Part shown: piece by piece, positions 9,552 to 18,659 of the stretch | Position numbering within the stretch: the first letter of the stretch is position 1 | Layout of the letters: the number at the start of each line of letters is the position of its first letter | NCBI RefSeq assembly: GCF_001939045.1 | Contig: NZ_MKIM01000027.1 | Span: 124,001 to 188,000, forward strand | DNA length: 64,000 nucleotides | Origin: Rhizobium oryziradicis | GTDB taxonomy: Bacteria; Pseudomonadota; Alphaproteobacteria; Rhizobiales; Rhizobiaceae | Reading direction: 5' to 3' | Translations under genes and position numbers: made by a program | Notes under the pieces: generated by a model | Database searches by the model: none | The model's input: only the letters and a program-made list of their open reading frames with translations | What the model was told of the DNA's origin: nothing

Positions 9552-10592
9552 TCAGTCATCCTCGAGGGTGAGGCGAAATTGCGCAGCTTCCATATCTTTT
9601 GGCGGCTGTAAACCCAGATGTTTCCACGCGGTTGGGGTCAGAATACGGCCGCGTGGCGTGCGCTGAATAAACCCCTGTTGGATCATATAGGGCTCGATAA
9701 TGTCCTCAATCGCGTCGCGCGGTTCAGACAGGCCAGCGGCGATGGTGTCGATGCCCACCGGTCCGCCACCAAAATTCACCGCAATCATATTGAGATAGCG
9801 GGTATCAAGCTGATCAAGCCCCATATTATCGACCAGCAGACGGGTCAAAGCCTCATCGGCAATTTCGCGGGTCACGGCAGGGGCGCGGGCCACTTCGGTA
9901 AAATCGCGCACCCGGCGCAAAAGCCGCCCGGCAATGCGCGGTGTGCCACGGGCGCGGCGGGCTATTTCGCGCGCGCCATCATCGGTCATGCCAAGGCCCA
10001 TCAAGCGTGCGCCACGCCGCACGATCAATTCCAGCTCATCAACGGTATAGAAGGACAGCCGCACCGGAATACCAAAGCGATCGCGCAGCGGCGTGGTCAG
10101 CAAGCCAATGCGGGTGGTGGCGGCCACAAGGGTGAATTTGGAGAGGTCGATCTTCACGGACCTTGCCGATGGGCCTTCACCAATAATCAGATCGAGCTGA
10201 AAATCCTCCATGGCCGGATAGAGAATTTCTTCCACAGCCGGATTGAGCCGATGAATCTCATCGATAAACAGCACATCGCGCTCTTCGAGATTGGTCAAAA
10301 GAGCGGCCAGATCGCCCGCCTTGGCAATCACCGGGCCGGAGGTGGAGCGAAAGTTGACGCCCAGCTCCTTGGCCATGATTTGCGCAAGCGTGGTCTTGCC
10401 CAGACCCGGCGGGCCAACGAACAGCACGTGGTCGAGCGCTTCGCCCCGGTTTTTGGCCGCTTCAATGAAGATTTTTAAGTTCGCGCGGGCCTCGGCCTGC
10501 CCGGTAAAATCATCCAGCGTCTGCGGACGCATGGTGGCGTCGAAATCTTCACCCCGTTTGTCCGGCGAAATCAGGCGGGCTTCTTCGGTCAT
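9552..10592 (-). CDS. ruvB: Holliday junction branch migration helicase RuvB
   Basis: RuvB is the AAA+ ring motor that drives branch migration with RuvA. The 346-residue product has Walker [12 protein letters not shown] (about 59-69), Walker [12 protein letters not shown], sensor [17 protein letters not shown], the arginine finger region and the C-terminal winged helix ([15 protein letters not shown]). Length is standard. It follows ruvA on the same strand with a 150-base gap that contains no gene. Confidence 0.98.
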   Translation of the reverse strand: MTEEARLISPDKRGEDFDATMRPQTLDDFTGQAEARANLKIFIEAAKNRGEALDHVLFVGPPGLGKTTLAQIMAKELGVNFRSTSGPVIAKAGDLAALLTNLEERDVLFIDEIHRLNPAVEEILYPAMEDFQLDLIIGEGPSARSVKIDLSKFTLVAATTRIGLLTTPLRDRFGIPVRLSFYTVDELELIVRRGARLMGLGMTDDGAREIARRARGTPRIAGRLLRRVRDFTEVARAPAVTREIADEALTRLLVDNMGLDQLDTRYLNMIAVNFGGGPVGIDTIAAGLSEPRDAIEDIIEPYMIQQGFIQRTPRGRILTPTAWKHLGLQPPKDMEAAQFRLTLEDD

Positions 10593-10744
10593 GCAGGGCG
10601 TTCCAAGGGCTTATTCTTCCGGCTGGATCGTGGGCCAGTTTGTGCTGGCGCATACGATTCTGGTCATCATAGGTAACAATATCAGGATTATGGCGATAAC
10701 AAAACGGTTGTGAAGACGCGACACAAGCCATCAGGCGCAGGTGA

Positions 10745-11362
10745 TCAACGCGACAATTCCTTCAGGCCAAGGCGGATCAGCTTGGCGCTATCAGCATCTT
10801 CCCCGCCATTTTTAAGAGCGGCGGCCACAGCATTGGCGGCCTGATCGCGCGAGTAGCCCAGATTGGTGAGCGCAGAGACGGCATCCGACACCGGCGCAGA
10901 GGCAACCCCCTCGCCAATTTCCTGTTTCAGGCCGATATTACTGGCTGCATCGCCGGTAAAGGCGGGGGCCTTGTTTTTCAGCTCAGTGACAATACGCACC
11001 GCCACTTTTGGCCCCACGCCGGGGGCGCGCGAAATGGACGGCTTGTCTTGCAGGGCAATCGCATTGGCAAGCTCGGACGGGGTGAGGGTAGAGAGCACCC
11101 CAAGCGCCACTTTTGCCCCAACGCCTTGCACACTTTGCAAAAGATTGAACCATTCACGTTCAAGAGCGGTCATGAAGCCAAACAGCTTGAGCTGATCTTC
11201 GCGCACATAGGTTTCAATAAACAGCACAATCGCTTCGCCGGGCGAGCCAAGCCGCGCCAATGTGCGAGCCGCGCAAAACACCACATAACACACGCCATGC
11301 ACGTCAATCAGCACATAATCATCGCCAATTTCGTCAATAGTGCCTTTGAGCTTGCCAATCAT
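10745..11362 (-). CDS. ruvA: Holliday junction DNA-binding protein RuvA
   Basis: RuvA binds the four-way junction and loads RuvB. Start chosen at 11362 ([13 protein letters not shown], the canonical N-terminus) rather than three codons upstream, giving 205 residues. It has an OB-fold N-domain, two helix-hairpin-helix motifs ([17 protein letters not shown] and [16 protein letters not shown]), an acidic linker and domain III ([20 protein letters not shown]) that contacts RuvB. Downstream of ruvC, as usual. Confidence 0.97.
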   Translation of the reverse strand: MIGKLKGTIDEIGDDYVLIDVHGVCYVVFCAARTLARLGSPGEAIVLFIETYVREDQLKLFGFMTALEREWFNLLQSVQGVGAKVALGVLSTLTPSELANAIALQDKPSISRAPGVGPKVAVRIVTELKNKAPAFTGDAASNIGLKQEIGEGVASAPVSDAVSALTNLGYSRDQAANAVAAALKNGGEDADSAKLIRLGLKELSR

Positions 11363-11406
11363 GGAGCACATCCGTCTGGAGGGGTGAAGAGGAACAGTGG
11401 CATGGA

Positions 11407-11916
11407 TTATCCTGCCATGGCTTTGCGCATGCGGTCTGCGCTTCGGTTATGGGCATGGCAGATGGCAATGGCAAGCGCGTCTGCGGCGTCATTGCCTTTG
11501 AACTCGGCCTTGGGCATTAAAATTTTCACCATCATGTGAATTTGCTGTTTTTCGCCATGGCCCACACCGATGACCGATTTTTTCACCGCATTCGGCGCAT
11601 ATTCTGCCACCAAGAGGCCCGCGCGGGCGGGCACCAGCATGGCAATGCCGCGCGCCTGACCCAGTTTCAGGGTGGCGACTGCGTCTTTGTTGACAAAGGT
11701 TTGTTCAACAGCAGCTTCATGGGGCTGATGGGTGTGCACCACCTCGGCCAGGCCATCGTGCAACTGGCACAGCCGCGAGGCCAGATCCATGTCGCCATCC
11801 GACGTGACCGTGCCAGAGGCAATGAAGCGCAGGGAATTGCCCAGCGTTTCAATAATGCCCCAGCCGGTGCGTCTCAGTCCTGGATCTATACCAATAATAC
11901 GAATTGCAGCTGTCAT
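11407..11916 (-). CDS. ruvC: Crossover junction endodeoxyribonuclease RuvC
   Basis: RuvC resolves Holliday junctions by paired nicks. The 169-residue product has the catalytic acidic residues of the RNase H-like fold: [14 protein letters not shown] (Asp1), [16 protein letters not shown], and the C-terminal [13 protein letters not shown] pair. Standard length; first gene of ruvCAB. Confidence 0.97.
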   Translation of the reverse strand: MTAAIRIIGIDPGLRRTGWGIIETLGNSLRFIASGTVTSDGDMDLASRLCQLHDGLAEVVHTHQPHEAAVEQTFVNKDAVATLKLGQARGIAMLVPARAGLLVAEYAPNAVKKSVIGVGHGEKQQIHMMVKILMPKAEFKGNDAADALAIAICHAHNRSADRMRKAMAG

Positions 11917-12128
11917 CGAAAATCCTGTTGCATCGGACCGAAACAGGAGAACCGCGTTTCGGACCCATCCAATGCGGGGTTAAAATAGTCTGATTTGCAC
12001 CAGAATTGCCAGAAAAATGTGAACAAAACAAAAACATTGCTGTGTGAATTCTTCTGGCATGACCGCTGGTAATCGCGATTGCAGCACTTACCTAAGGTGC
12101 AATGCTATTTATAAATGGAGCAATGGCC

Positions 12129-13148
12129 ATGGCGTCCATCCCTTTTTCAGTTCTGGATCTTTCTCCGATTGGTGAGGGCCAAAGTGTGTCGGACGCATTG
12201 GAAGCATCGCGCCGCATGGCTGTGACAGCAGAAGCGCTTGGCTATCGGCGTTTCTGGCTGGCAGAGCATCACGGCATGCCCGGCATTGCCAGTGCGGCAA
12301 CCGCTGTGGTGATTGGCCATGTGGGCGCTGCCACCAAAACCATTCGTATCGGATCTGGCGGTGTCATGCTGCCCAACCATTCGCCGATGGTGATTGCCGA
12401 GCAATTTGGCACGCTGGCGGCGCTGTTTCCGGGTCGGGTCGATCTTGGTCTTGGGCGTGCGCCGGGCACCGATATGCGCACCGCGCAAGCGCTGCGGCGC
12501 AATCTGGATGCGGGGGCCGAGAATTTTCCGCGCGATGTGCAGGAGTTGCAATTGCTGCTTGGCCCGGTGCGCGAAGGGCAGGGCTTGATTGCCGTGCCCG
12601 GTGCCAATAGCGATGTGTCTGTCTGGTTGCTGGGCTCCAGTCTTTATAGCGCCCATCTGGCGGCGGCTTTGGGCCTGCCTTACGCATTTGCGTCGCATTT
12701 TGCACCCGATCAGCTGTTTGAGGCGATTTCGATTTATCGGGATCGGTTCCAGCCCTCTGAAACATTGGCGGAGCCCTATATGATCGTGGGCGTCATGGCC
12801 GCCTTGGCAGACACCGATCAAGAAGCGCAGCACCTTTTCACCTCTGCACAACAGCAGTTTATCAACCTGCGACGCAACGTGCGCGGCGCGTTTCCAAAGC
12901 CAGTCGAGACGATGGATGGTCTTTGGAGCGAAATGGAACGCTTTGGCGTCGAGCATACTTTACAACACGCTGTTGTTGGCTCACCCGCCACCGCACAGGC
13001 AAAGGTCGCACGCTTCTTGAAAGATACCGGCGCGGATGAATTGATCATTTCCACGCCAATTCATGATATTGATGCTCGTCTGCATTCGCTCAAGCTGTTT
13101 GCCGGGCTGAAAGACGCGGTATTGCAAGATGCCCTTGTTGATGCGTGA
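12129..13148 (+). CDS. Luciferase-like (LLM) flavin-dependent oxidoreductase
   Basis: The product (339 residues from the ATG at 12129) has the TIM-barrel architecture of bacterial-luciferase-like flavin monooxygenases: [13 protein letters not shown] near the start, then [64 protein letters not shown]. This is the group-1 LLM pattern (MsnO8 subfamily). Substrate cannot be told. Three in-frame ATGs lie close together; the third is best spaced (8 bases) from GGAG. Confidence 0.88.
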   Translation: MASIPFSVLDLSPIGEGQSVSDALEASRRMAVTAEALGYRRFWLAEHHGMPGIASAATAVVIGHVGAATKTIRIGSGGVMLPNHSPMVIAEQFGTLAALFPGRVDLGLGRAPGTDMRTAQALRRNLDAGAENFPRDVQELQLLLGPVREGQGLIAVPGANSDVSVWLLGSSLYSAHLAAALGLPYAFASHFAPDQLFEAISIYRDRFQPSETLAEPYMIVGVMAALADTDQEAQHLFTSAQQQFINLRRNVRGAFPKPVETMDGLWSEMERFGVEHTLQHAVVGSPATAQAKVARFLKDTGADELIISTPIHDIDARLHSLKLFAGLKDAVLQDALVDA

Positions 13149-13309
13149 GACGTGCACGCGGCGAGGACTTTTTTTGGGAAATTATGGCTAACATAATTTT
13201 AAATTCTCTGGTTAATATTCAAGATTAATGACGAATTAACCATTCGGCTTCATTGTTCTGGCAAGAAAAGAGCCTGCGCGCTCGATGCTGGTGTTTTGGA
13301 GCCCTGATG

Positions 13310-14143
13310 ATGAGAAACAGTTTTCGATGGCTGGTCTTGGCTGGTTTGGTCGCAGGCCCTGCGACCGCAGCCGACCTCTACCAACCTGAGCCCGTGCCAC
13401 AATATGCGCCTGAAGTGCGGGTTGCCGACGTGTCCGGCTTTTACTTGCGTGGCGATATTGGCTATTCTTTCAACAAGTTGCGCGGTGCCAATTATTTTCA
13501 GGGGTCAAACGCCTCTTTGGTGGATTTCGACCGCCATGATCTGAAAAACAGTTATTCGCTGGGGGCCGGGGTTGGTTATCAGATCAACAGCCGCCTGCGC
13601 ACCGATCTGACCTTTGACTATTTGGGCAAGTCCGATTTCCATGGCTCCACCCAGGGAACCTGCGGCGTTGGCAATGGCACACTCGCCTGCACATCCGCAG
13701 ATCTGACCTCGATGCAGGCCTATACCTTGATGGCCAATGCCTATGTGGATCTTGGCACCTATGCGTCCGTGACGCCTTATGTCGGCGCGGGTATTGGTGG
13801 TTCTTACGTCAAGTGGAACGATCTTAAAAACACCTCCTGTGCTGACAATGGTGCGGGTTGCGATGCCACCGAAACCCACGATGGTCGTGGCAGCTGGCGT
13901 TTTGCCTATCAGTTGATGGCCGGTGCCTCGATTGATATCACCTGCGACTGGAAAGCCGATGTCGGCTATCGTTTCCGCCAGACGTCTTCGGGCGATATGT
14001 TTGGTTATAAGGCCAATGGCGGGCCGGGCCGTGACAAGGGTTTTTACAGCCACGATCTGCATGTCGGCGCGCGCTACCAATTCGGCGGTTGCCCGCAGCC
14101 AGTGGCCTACGAGCCACCGCCGCAGCCTCTGGTTTATAAGTAA
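13310..14143 (+). CDS. Outer-membrane beta-barrel protein (RopB/Omp25-like)
   Basis: The product (277 residues from 13310; an adjacent ATG at 13307 is equally possible) has a signal peptide (MRNSFRWLVLAGLVAGPATAA). An eight-strand-type barrel follows with alternating aromatic/glycine strands (FYLRGDIGYSFNKLRG, YSLGAGVGYQINSRLRTDLTFDYLG, YVDLGTYASVTPYVGAGIGGSYV, GARYQFGG). Beyond the last strand is an unusual Pro-rich tail (PQPVAYEPPPQPLVYK). Relatives are major surface porin-like proteins of Rhizobiales. Four Cys in two loops may form disulfides. A rho-independent terminator follows. Confidence 0.85.
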   Translation: MRNSFRWLVLAGLVAGPATAADLYQPEPVPQYAPEVRVADVSGFYLRGDIGYSFNKLRGANYFQGSNASLVDFDRHDLKNSYSLGAGVGYQINSRLRTDLTFDYLGKSDFHGSTQGTCGVGNGTLACTSADLTSMQAYTLMANAYVDLGTYASVTPYVGAGIGGSYVKWNDLKNTSCADNGAGCDATETHDGRGSWRFAYQLMAGASIDITCDWKADVGYRFRQTSSGDMFGYKANGGPGRDKGFYSHDLHVGARYQFGGCPQPVAYEPPPQPLVYK

Positions 14144-14167
14144 TTTTAAGGCTTTGATGCTTGATAA

Positions 14168-14200
14168 AAACCCCGGCATGGGTGACATGCCGGTTTTTTT
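14168..14200 (+). terminator. Rho-independent terminator after the barrel gene
   Basis: Stem AACCCCGGCATG / CATGCCGG-TT with loop GGTGA, followed by a run of T. It ends about 55 bases after the outer-membrane protein stop and can also serve the convergent doxX gene. Confidence 0.85.
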
Positions 14201-14216
14201 GTTGAGGGTGTCTTGA

Positions 14217-14810
14217 TTAAAACTCGCGCTTGATGAGGGCGCGATCCACCGACAAGGCACCGCCGCCAAAGGCTGCGTAAAACAGAGCAGCGCCTGCCCA
14301 GAAAATCGATGCCAACTCGGCTTTGCCCTGAACCTGTTCGAGAAAGACATGGCCGCCATCGGCCAGACGCTTCAGGCCATCAGGCGTAAACAACACCGCA
14401 CCATTTGCCTTCAGGGCGGCGATGCCCTCAGGGGTCAGCAACGCCTGACCGTAGGGGTGTGTATAGTGAAACCACAAGGTCACCAGCAGCATAATGCCAT
14501 TGGCCAGCGCCATGGGCCGGGTCAGAACGCCAACCGCGATCATGAAGCCACCGATAAACTGCATGACAGCCAACATGGGTGAAAATAGCCAGCCGGGGTG
14601 AAAGCCGAGGTTTTCCACAAAACCGACCTGACTCATGGGAGCTAGAAACTTGGGATAACCTTCAACCATCAGCATAACACCAACGGCAACACGAAACGCG
14701 GTAAAAGCAAGGGGTTGAGCAAAGGTTTCGTAAAAAATTTGCATGAAGGGAAGAATAAAACGGCTTTCAGCGCTTTTCTTTTCGCTGGTGTAAGTTGCTT
14801 GTAGAGTCAT
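14217..14810 (-). CDS. DoxX-family membrane protein
   Basis: The 197-residue product has four predicted membrane helices typical of DoxX/DUF417-like proteins: FRVAVGVMLMVEGYPKF, FSPMLAVMQFIGGFMIAVGVL, ANGIMLLVTLWFHYTHPYG and SIFWAGAALFYAAFGGG. The conserved GxxF/GFHPGW region sits between the first two. The family is linked to quinol or thiosulfate redox functions, but the role of this member is unknown. GGTGACCC precedes the start. It is convergent with the barrel gene. Confidence 0.82.
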   Translation of the reverse strand: MTLQATYTSEKKSAESRFILPFMQIFYETFAQPLAFTAFRVAVGVMLMVEGYPKFLAPMSQVGFVENLGFHPGWLFSPMLAVMQFIGGFMIAVGVLTRPMALANGIMLLVTLWFHYTHPYGQALLTPEGIAALKANGAVLFTPDGLKRLADGGHVFLEQVQGKAELASIFWAGAALFYAAFGGGALSVDRALIKREF

Positions 14811-14877
14811 GGGTCACCTTTGATCCCGATTATGGTGTCAACTTAGGTGAATGCTCGATAGGATTGTTGACTCAGAT

Positions 14878-14896
14878 CAATCATTCAGGATGATTG
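14878..14896. promoter_or_regulatory. Palindrome upstream of doxX
   Basis: Perfect inverted repeat CAATCAT-N5-ATGATTG about 70 bases upstream of the doxX start. Its size and symmetry fit a dimeric repressor or activator site; no regulator gene lies beside it. Confidence 0.4.
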
Positions 14897-15108
14897 TTCG
14901 CGCTCCTTCGCGCAAAAGATGTGACGGGGTCTGCATAGCCGCTGTTCGATTACGCCGGTTGTTGTGCTTCGCAATTAATGGTGAATTGATACGTTGTTGA
15001 ATTCAGGTAGGTTTGCGCACTTGAAAAGAAGCCTGTGCCGCAGGCGTATTTCCTGATGGCGTCTGGTTTCGAAAATTGTCTTGTCATTGCAATCATGGTG
15101 TTGGTTTT

Positions 15109-16008
15109 ATGAAGGGTCTCGTTGCTTTTCTGGCTTGGCCGGGCGTGTTTGTCTTTGGCCTGGTCGGCTCTTATTTCGCGTTCGCAAGTCCCCATCCTAT
15201 TTTGGCGTTCATTGTCGTTTATTTCGCGGCCTGCGGTTTGTTGGCGCTGTTTGAGCGGATTTTGCCCTACGAGCCAGCATGGCTCGACAATGATGGGGAA
15301 ACGATCAACGATCTGGCCCACACGCTGCTGACAAAGGGTCTTGTGGAGGTTCTCTCTGGCCTGTCTGCGGTGTTTCCCATGCTGGCCGCGCAAATTTTGC
15401 GCCCTCTGGCAGGCCTTGAATTTGGTATCTGGCCAAATAGCTGGCCGATGGTGTTGCAGGTGGTTCTGGCTGTCGTGGTAGCAGAGTTCGGCCTCTATTG
15501 GGCGCATCGCATCGCCCACGAGCGGTTGTTTTTCTGGCGCTTTCACGCCCTGCACCACAGCGTGACACGGCTGTGGGTGGTCAACACCGGGCGGTTTCAT
15601 TTCATGGATTCGCTGTTCAAGATCGCTCTCAGTCAGGCTCCTCTTTACCTGCTTGGCGCGCCGGTGGCGGTATTTCTGTGGGTTGGTGCGGTCACCGCGT
15701 TCATTGGCATTTTGACCCATTGCAATGTGGCGGTGCGCACCGGCGTGCTGGATTATGTGTTCAGCACACCGCGGCTGCATCGCTGGCATCATTCCAAGGA
15801 TTTGCGCGAGGGCAACACCAACTACGGCGAGAATATCGTGATTTTTGATCTGATGTTCGGCACATTTTACAATCCCAACCGGCCATCTTCTACCGATATC
15901 GGTATCAGTGGTACCATCGCCACCGGTTTTGTGTCGCAATTGACCCAGCCGTTTTCCCGCAAAGGGATTTCGGAAATTCTGGGGCGCAAGCCGCGCAGCA
16001 GTGGATAA
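15109..16008 (+). CDS. Fatty-acid-hydroxylase/sterol-desaturase family membrane protein
   Basis: The product (299 residues from the ATG at 15109) is a polytopic membrane di-iron enzyme. The histidine boxes are present in order: HRIAH (about residues 131-135), HALHHS (about 144-149) and RLHRWHHSKD (about 226-235). Relatives hydroxylate or desaturate lipids. Upstream in-frame codons start with TTG and look non-coding, so I prefer 15109. Its stop is 92 bases before the prophage boundary, so it is the last intact host gene on the left. Confidence 0.87.
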   Translation: MKGLVAFLAWPGVFVFGLVGSYFAFASPHPILAFIVVYFAACGLLALFERILPYEPAWLDNDGETINDLAHTLLTKGLVEVLSGLSAVFPMLAAQILRPLAGLEFGIWPNSWPMVLQVVLAVVVAEFGLYWAHRIAHERLFFWRFHALHHSVTRLWVVNTGRFHFMDSLFKIALSQAPLYLLGAPVAVFLWVGAVTAFIGILTHCNVAVRTGVLDYVFSTPRLHRWHHSKDLREGNTNYGENIVIFDLMFGTFYNPNRPSSTDIGISGTIATGFVSQLTQPFSRKGISEILGRKPRSSG

Positions 16009-16067
16009 GCGTGCGGGCAAGTGCCCAACCGGGCGGTTGAATTTTTTGTGACGAGTTGTTTTCCGTC

Positions 16068-16096
16068 TTGACGATGAATGGGAGTTTCAATATCAA
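16068..16096 (+). promoter_or_regulatory. Original host serC promoter, stranded at attL
   Basis: TTGACG (16068-16073), a 17-base spacer and TATCAA (16091-16096) form a near-ideal sigma70-type promoter. It points to the right, four bases before the attachment core, which begins about where transcription would start. Before integration it would read the serC leader. Now it fires into the prophage, antisense to the 3' end of the integrase gene. Confidence 0.75.
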
Positions 16097-16100
16097 CAGT

Positions 16101-16124
16101 GGCGGGACACCTCTCCCCAACGAG
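16101..16124. repeat. attL core (24-bp repeat)
   Basis: Identical over 24 bases to 58282-58305 and diverging immediately on both sides (T/C before, G/A after). It starts GGCGGGACACC and ends CAACGAG. The repeat covers the transcription start region and most of the first hairpin of the serC leader, so it is the host target carried also by the phage attP. Confidence 0.93.
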
Positions 16125-16165
16125 GGACGTTTTAGCCCACAATCTCCTACAGTTTTGATATTGAT

Positions 16166-17170
16166 TTAACTCACTATTTTGAGTTTGTGCACGTTCGCTG
16201 TGTCAGTTTTTGTGTCAGCTGTGAGCAGGTTTGTTATCGTCTCGTCGCGCATGGCGTGGCCATATGTGCGGAACACCAGCTGTGCATCTGCCCATCCGCC
16301 AAGCTTGGCAACGGTGATCGGGTCAACGCCTCGATGTAGCAGCGTTGTGGCAAAGCCGTGGCGGCATGAATGATATGTGAGGTAGGGAATATCAGTGCGC
16401 TTGAACACCTTGTTCCATTGCGGCTTCATTGTGTGGCGCGAAGAATATTTGAAGACTTTTTCCGCTGGATTGCGGTTGCTTTCGATTTTCATCAGGGCCG
16501 CAACCAGTTCTGGCGGCAAATGCGCTTGGCGCTCTTTGCCGACCTTGGTTTGCCTGATCAAAGCCTTGAGGTTGAGCAGGTCAATATCCGCCCATGTCAG
16601 ATTCGTCGCCTCGGTCACGCGCGCGCCGGTCAGGAACATAAAACAGCATGCCGCGCCAAGGTGTGGGTTGGCGTGGGCCATGAACTGCTTGACCCACTCC
16701 CATGTCGCTGGCTCTTTAATTTTTGTCTCGGTTTTAAAGCGTTTGACTTTGATAGGGTGGCACATATCCAGCGTGGCGGCGTGGTTGATGATTGCTTGCG
16801 TTGGCACAATGACGTTACGATTGCGCGTTGCGCCCGCTGCCTTCGGGTACAGCGTTATGGCTGCCTGCTGCACCTTGCCGGATGTGATCTTATTGACCGG
16901 CGCATCTTCCCAGAAGTCTACCATCTCTTGAACAAACCGGGCGGTTTTCCCTGCTTGAAGATAAAGCTCTGCCGCCCGATTGAATTTTAGTCGACCAAAC
17001 CCACGCTCTTTGCGGTCGGTTTCTTGCCTGAGAATTTCAGACTGCTTTTCGATGATGAAGCGCTTCGCTTCGTTTTTGTCCGCTGTTCCGGTTGTGCCAC
17101 GGAAGCGCTCACCCTCGATTGTGCCTCGGTAGTGGTAGTATCCGCCTCTGAGGTATAGCGTGAGTGACAC
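16166..17170 (-). CDS. int: Prophage tyrosine integrase
   Basis: The 334-residue site-specific recombinase has an N-terminal arm-binding and core-binding region and a complete catalytic domain: R184 (TGARVTEATNL), H267-x-x-R270 (YHSCRHGF), W293 and the nucleophile Y303 (FRTYGHA). It is the last gene of the leftward early operon and its stop is only 41 bases from the attL core, the usual int-next-to-att layout. The C-terminal codons (TKTDTA) overlap a pair of repeated octamers that look like arm-type sites. The upstream HTH gene overlaps its 5' end by 184 bases. Confidence 0.96.
   Translation of the reverse strand: MSLTLYLRGGYYHYRGTIEGERFRGTTGTADKNEAKRFIIEKQSEILRQETDRKERGFGRLKFNRAAELYLQAGKTARFVQEMVDFWEDAPVNKITSGKVQQAAITLYPKAAGATRNRNVIVPTQAIINHAATLDMCHPIKVKRFKTETKIKEPATWEWVKQFMAHANPHLGAACCFMFLTGARVTEATNLTWADIDLLNLKALIRQTKVGKERQAHLPPELVAALMKIESNRNPAEKVFKYSSRHTMKPQWNKVFKRTDIPYLTYHSCRHGFATTLLHRGVDPITVAKLGGWADAQLVFRTYGHAMRDETITNLLTADTKTDTANVHKLKIVS
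16199..16218. promoter_or_regulatory. Candidate integrase arm-type sites, left
   Basis: Two TGTGTCAG octamers in direct orientation, 12 bases apart (16199-16206, 16211-16218), inside the end of int. The same 20-bp unit with one change occurs near attR (58159-58178). Such arm sites on both sides of the core are expected for a lambda-type integrase. Confidence 0.6.
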
Positions 17171-17337
17171 GGGCGACTTGCCTCCATGATTGTGTTTATA
17201 TCTTTATCGGTCAATGTCATGCGATTGCCAAGTATGCTGCAAGCACCAATTTTACGGGCAAATTCGCGCAACTTGCGGGGTGACCACTTGAGGTGGGTGG
17301 CCACTTGCTCCGGGCTGTAGACGTTTGGCAGCGTCAT
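16987..17337 (-). CDS. Small HTH protein, possible excisionase
   Basis: A 116-residue product whose first 55 residues look like an excisionase/MerR-type winged helix (YSPEQVATHLKWSPRKLREFARKIGA, then NRMTLTDKDINTIMEA). The remainder is a Ser/Thr/Lys-rich tail read over the first 184 bases of int. Position just upstream of int and overlapping it is typical of xis. The unusual tail suggests the overlap is tolerated because only the N-domain matters. Function is inferred from position and fold. Confidence 0.65.
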   Translation of the reverse strand: MTLPNVYSPEQVATHLKWSPRKLREFARKIGACSILGNRMTLTDKDINTIMEASRPCHSRYTSEADTTTTEAQSRVSASVAQPEQRTKTKRSASSSKSSLKFSGKKPTAKSVGLVD

Positions 17338-17993
17338 GGCTTGTCCTCCAATCCTTTGCGGCGCTCCAGTTCGGCGGCAATTGTCGCGGCGGCGGCTTCT
17401 TCCGTGGCCTCGTCAACCTCGAAATTACCGTCGCCGCCTGCGTCGCTGGCCGGTGGCAAAAATGCGTAGTATCGTCTTTCAAACACGCCGCCATGATCAT
17501 ATTCCAGCACTTGCCCTGCTTCGAGTTCGATGTTTTGTGCAAGTTCGCTGACTGATGACGAAGAAATTTCGCTGTCGTGATCGTCGCTTGGCCAATACCA
17601 GTCATATTTTGCTAGAATTGGCCGCAATCGCTGGCTCTTAGCTTCGATAGGTAATGCCGCCAACCTCGTAGCCAGCCCATTCTCCTCGCTGGTCTGGTTA
17701 AATTTGCGGATGATTGTCGCATCCATATCAATGCCAGCCGTCAATGCGCAAAGATAGGCGGTGATGACGGTATCAGCCAGTTCGTCGCCGAGCTGCTCCA
17801 GCGTTGCCGTGCTACCCGCAATGCCAAGGCGTGCGCGTTCCAGTTTTTTCATGTTGTTGCAGGCCTCGCCTGCCTCGCCTGCAAGCTCAAGGCCGCGAAA
17901 TGCGAGTGTTATGTTCTCAACACCTGGCCACTCGCTTTGGCGGGCAGCATTGGCGGCGGCGAGGGTGGTGTAGGTTTTGATTGCTGTCGTCAT
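17334..17993 (-). CDS. MazG-like nucleotide pyrophosphohydrolase with C-terminal extension
   Basis: The N-terminal 100 residues carry the all-alpha NTP-PPase metal-binding pattern: E36, E40 and E43 (LELAGEAGEACN) with the second-helix pair E71/D74 (DELADTV). Such enzymes hydrolyse (d)NTPs or alarmones to monophosphates; phage copies are proposed to clean nucleotide pools or lower ppGpp. About 100 extra acidic residues follow that I do not recognise. Start set at the ATG 17993, overlapping the upstream stop. Fourth from last in the leftward operon. Confidence 0.75.
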   Translation of the reverse strand: MTTAIKTYTTLAAANAARQSEWPGVENITLAFRGLELAGEAGEACNNMKKLERARLGIAGSTATLEQLGDELADTVITAYLCALTAGIDMDATIIRKFNQTSEENGLATRLAALPIEAKSQRLRPILAKYDWYWPSDDHDSEISSSSVSELAQNIELEAGQVLEYDHGGVFERRYYAFLPPASDAGGDGNFEVDEATEEAAAATIAAELERRKGLEDKP

Positions 17994-18190
17994 CACTCAC
18001 CTGCTTCCATGAGCTTTGCAGTTTTTGCGTATTGGAGGGCGGCCTCTTCGACGCTGATTTCTGCGAGGCGGTCCAGAGAATAGCCCGTCTCTTTCGAGGC
18101 ATGCTCCAGCCACTTGACGGCGTTTGCGTTGACTAGAATGGTAATGCTTGCTTGGCCTTTGAGCGGGCCGTCATGATAAATTTCAGCCAT
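17993..18190 (-). CDS. Small protein, possible RHH-like or regulatory
   Basis: Sixty-five residues (MAEIYHDGPLKGQASITI...). The segment ITILVNANAVKWLEHASKETGYSLDRLAEISVEEAALQYAK resembles a beta strand followed by two helices, as in ribbon-helix-helix DNA-binding proteins, but I cannot place it in a family. The ATG at 18190 shares a base with the previous stop, so translation is coupled. Confidence 0.6.
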   Translation of the reverse strand: MAEIYHDGPLKGQASITILVNANAVKWLEHASKETGYSLDRLAEISVEEAALQYAKTAKLMEAGE

Positions 18191-18393
18191 CACACATCCT
18201 TTCCATACCGGAATGTGCTCATGTCTCCGCCAATCTCTTCGCCTGTATCCAGATCGACAACAGGCGACCCTTTGAGGCAGGCCGCATGACACATTCCAAG
18301 CTCAATATCCAATGCGCAAAGATCGCCAATCTGAAACTGGTCATCACAAATCGGGCAATTCATCTGCTCTTCTTCGCCGGTATGTTCAGCCAT
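18190..18393 (-). CDS. Small putative zinc-binding phage protein
   Basis: Sixty-seven residues with Cys pairs CPIC and CxxxxxxxCHAAC (about residues 13-40), suggesting one zinc ribbon or knuckle. The C-terminus is acidic and polar. Start chosen at the ATG 18393, coupled to the upstream stop by a TGATG overlap. Function unknown. Confidence 0.6.
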   Translation of the reverse strand: MAEHTGEEEQMNCPICDDQFQIGDLCALDIELGMCHAACLKGSPVVDLDTGEEIGGDMSTFRYGKDV

Positions 18394-18659
18394 CACGCAC
18401 CTGCCTTTGGAACGCCACGCACATGCAAATCTTGGGCAATAAAATTGATTTGCGCGCTGACATTAATAGCCACTTCGCGTGCTGCTCGTTCGTGAGGTGT
18501 GGCGTGAAAGACGATCAAGCCTAGGATGCTTGAAAGCGCGTTGATCACGTCATCTGAATCATGGCCCTCAATAACGGTCATGATTGTATTTGCCATTTTT
18601 TTGGCATTGGCTTGTGGATCAAACATATCCTCTTGCTCTTGGCTTTCACTCTCGCTCAT
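18393..18659 (-). CDS. Hypothetical acidic phage protein
   Basis: Eighty-eight residues with an acidic N-terminus (MSESESQEQEDMF) and predicted helices (KKMANTIMTVIEGH, VINALSSILGLIVFHA, AREVAINVSAQINFIAQDL). No family recognised. Part of the tightly overlapped leftward early operon. Confidence 0.6.
   Translation of the reverse strand: MSESESQEQEDMFDPQANAKKMANTIMTVIEGHDSDDVINALSSILGLIVFHATPHERAAREVAINVSAQINFIAQDLHVRGVPKAGA

Noticed and set aside
9618..10478. 286-codon plus-strand frame opposite ruvB
   Set aside because: Antisense shadow of a strongly conserved gene, without a ribosome site.
14950..16020. 356-codon minus-strand frame
   Set aside because: Antisense to the fatty-acid-hydroxylase-like gene, whose histidine boxes mark the real frame; the His/Gln/Arg-rich composition is a shadow signature.
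16101..16124. att core considered as a tRNA 3' end
   Set aside because: No cloverleaf or T-loop sequence on either strand; the core belongs to the serC leader.
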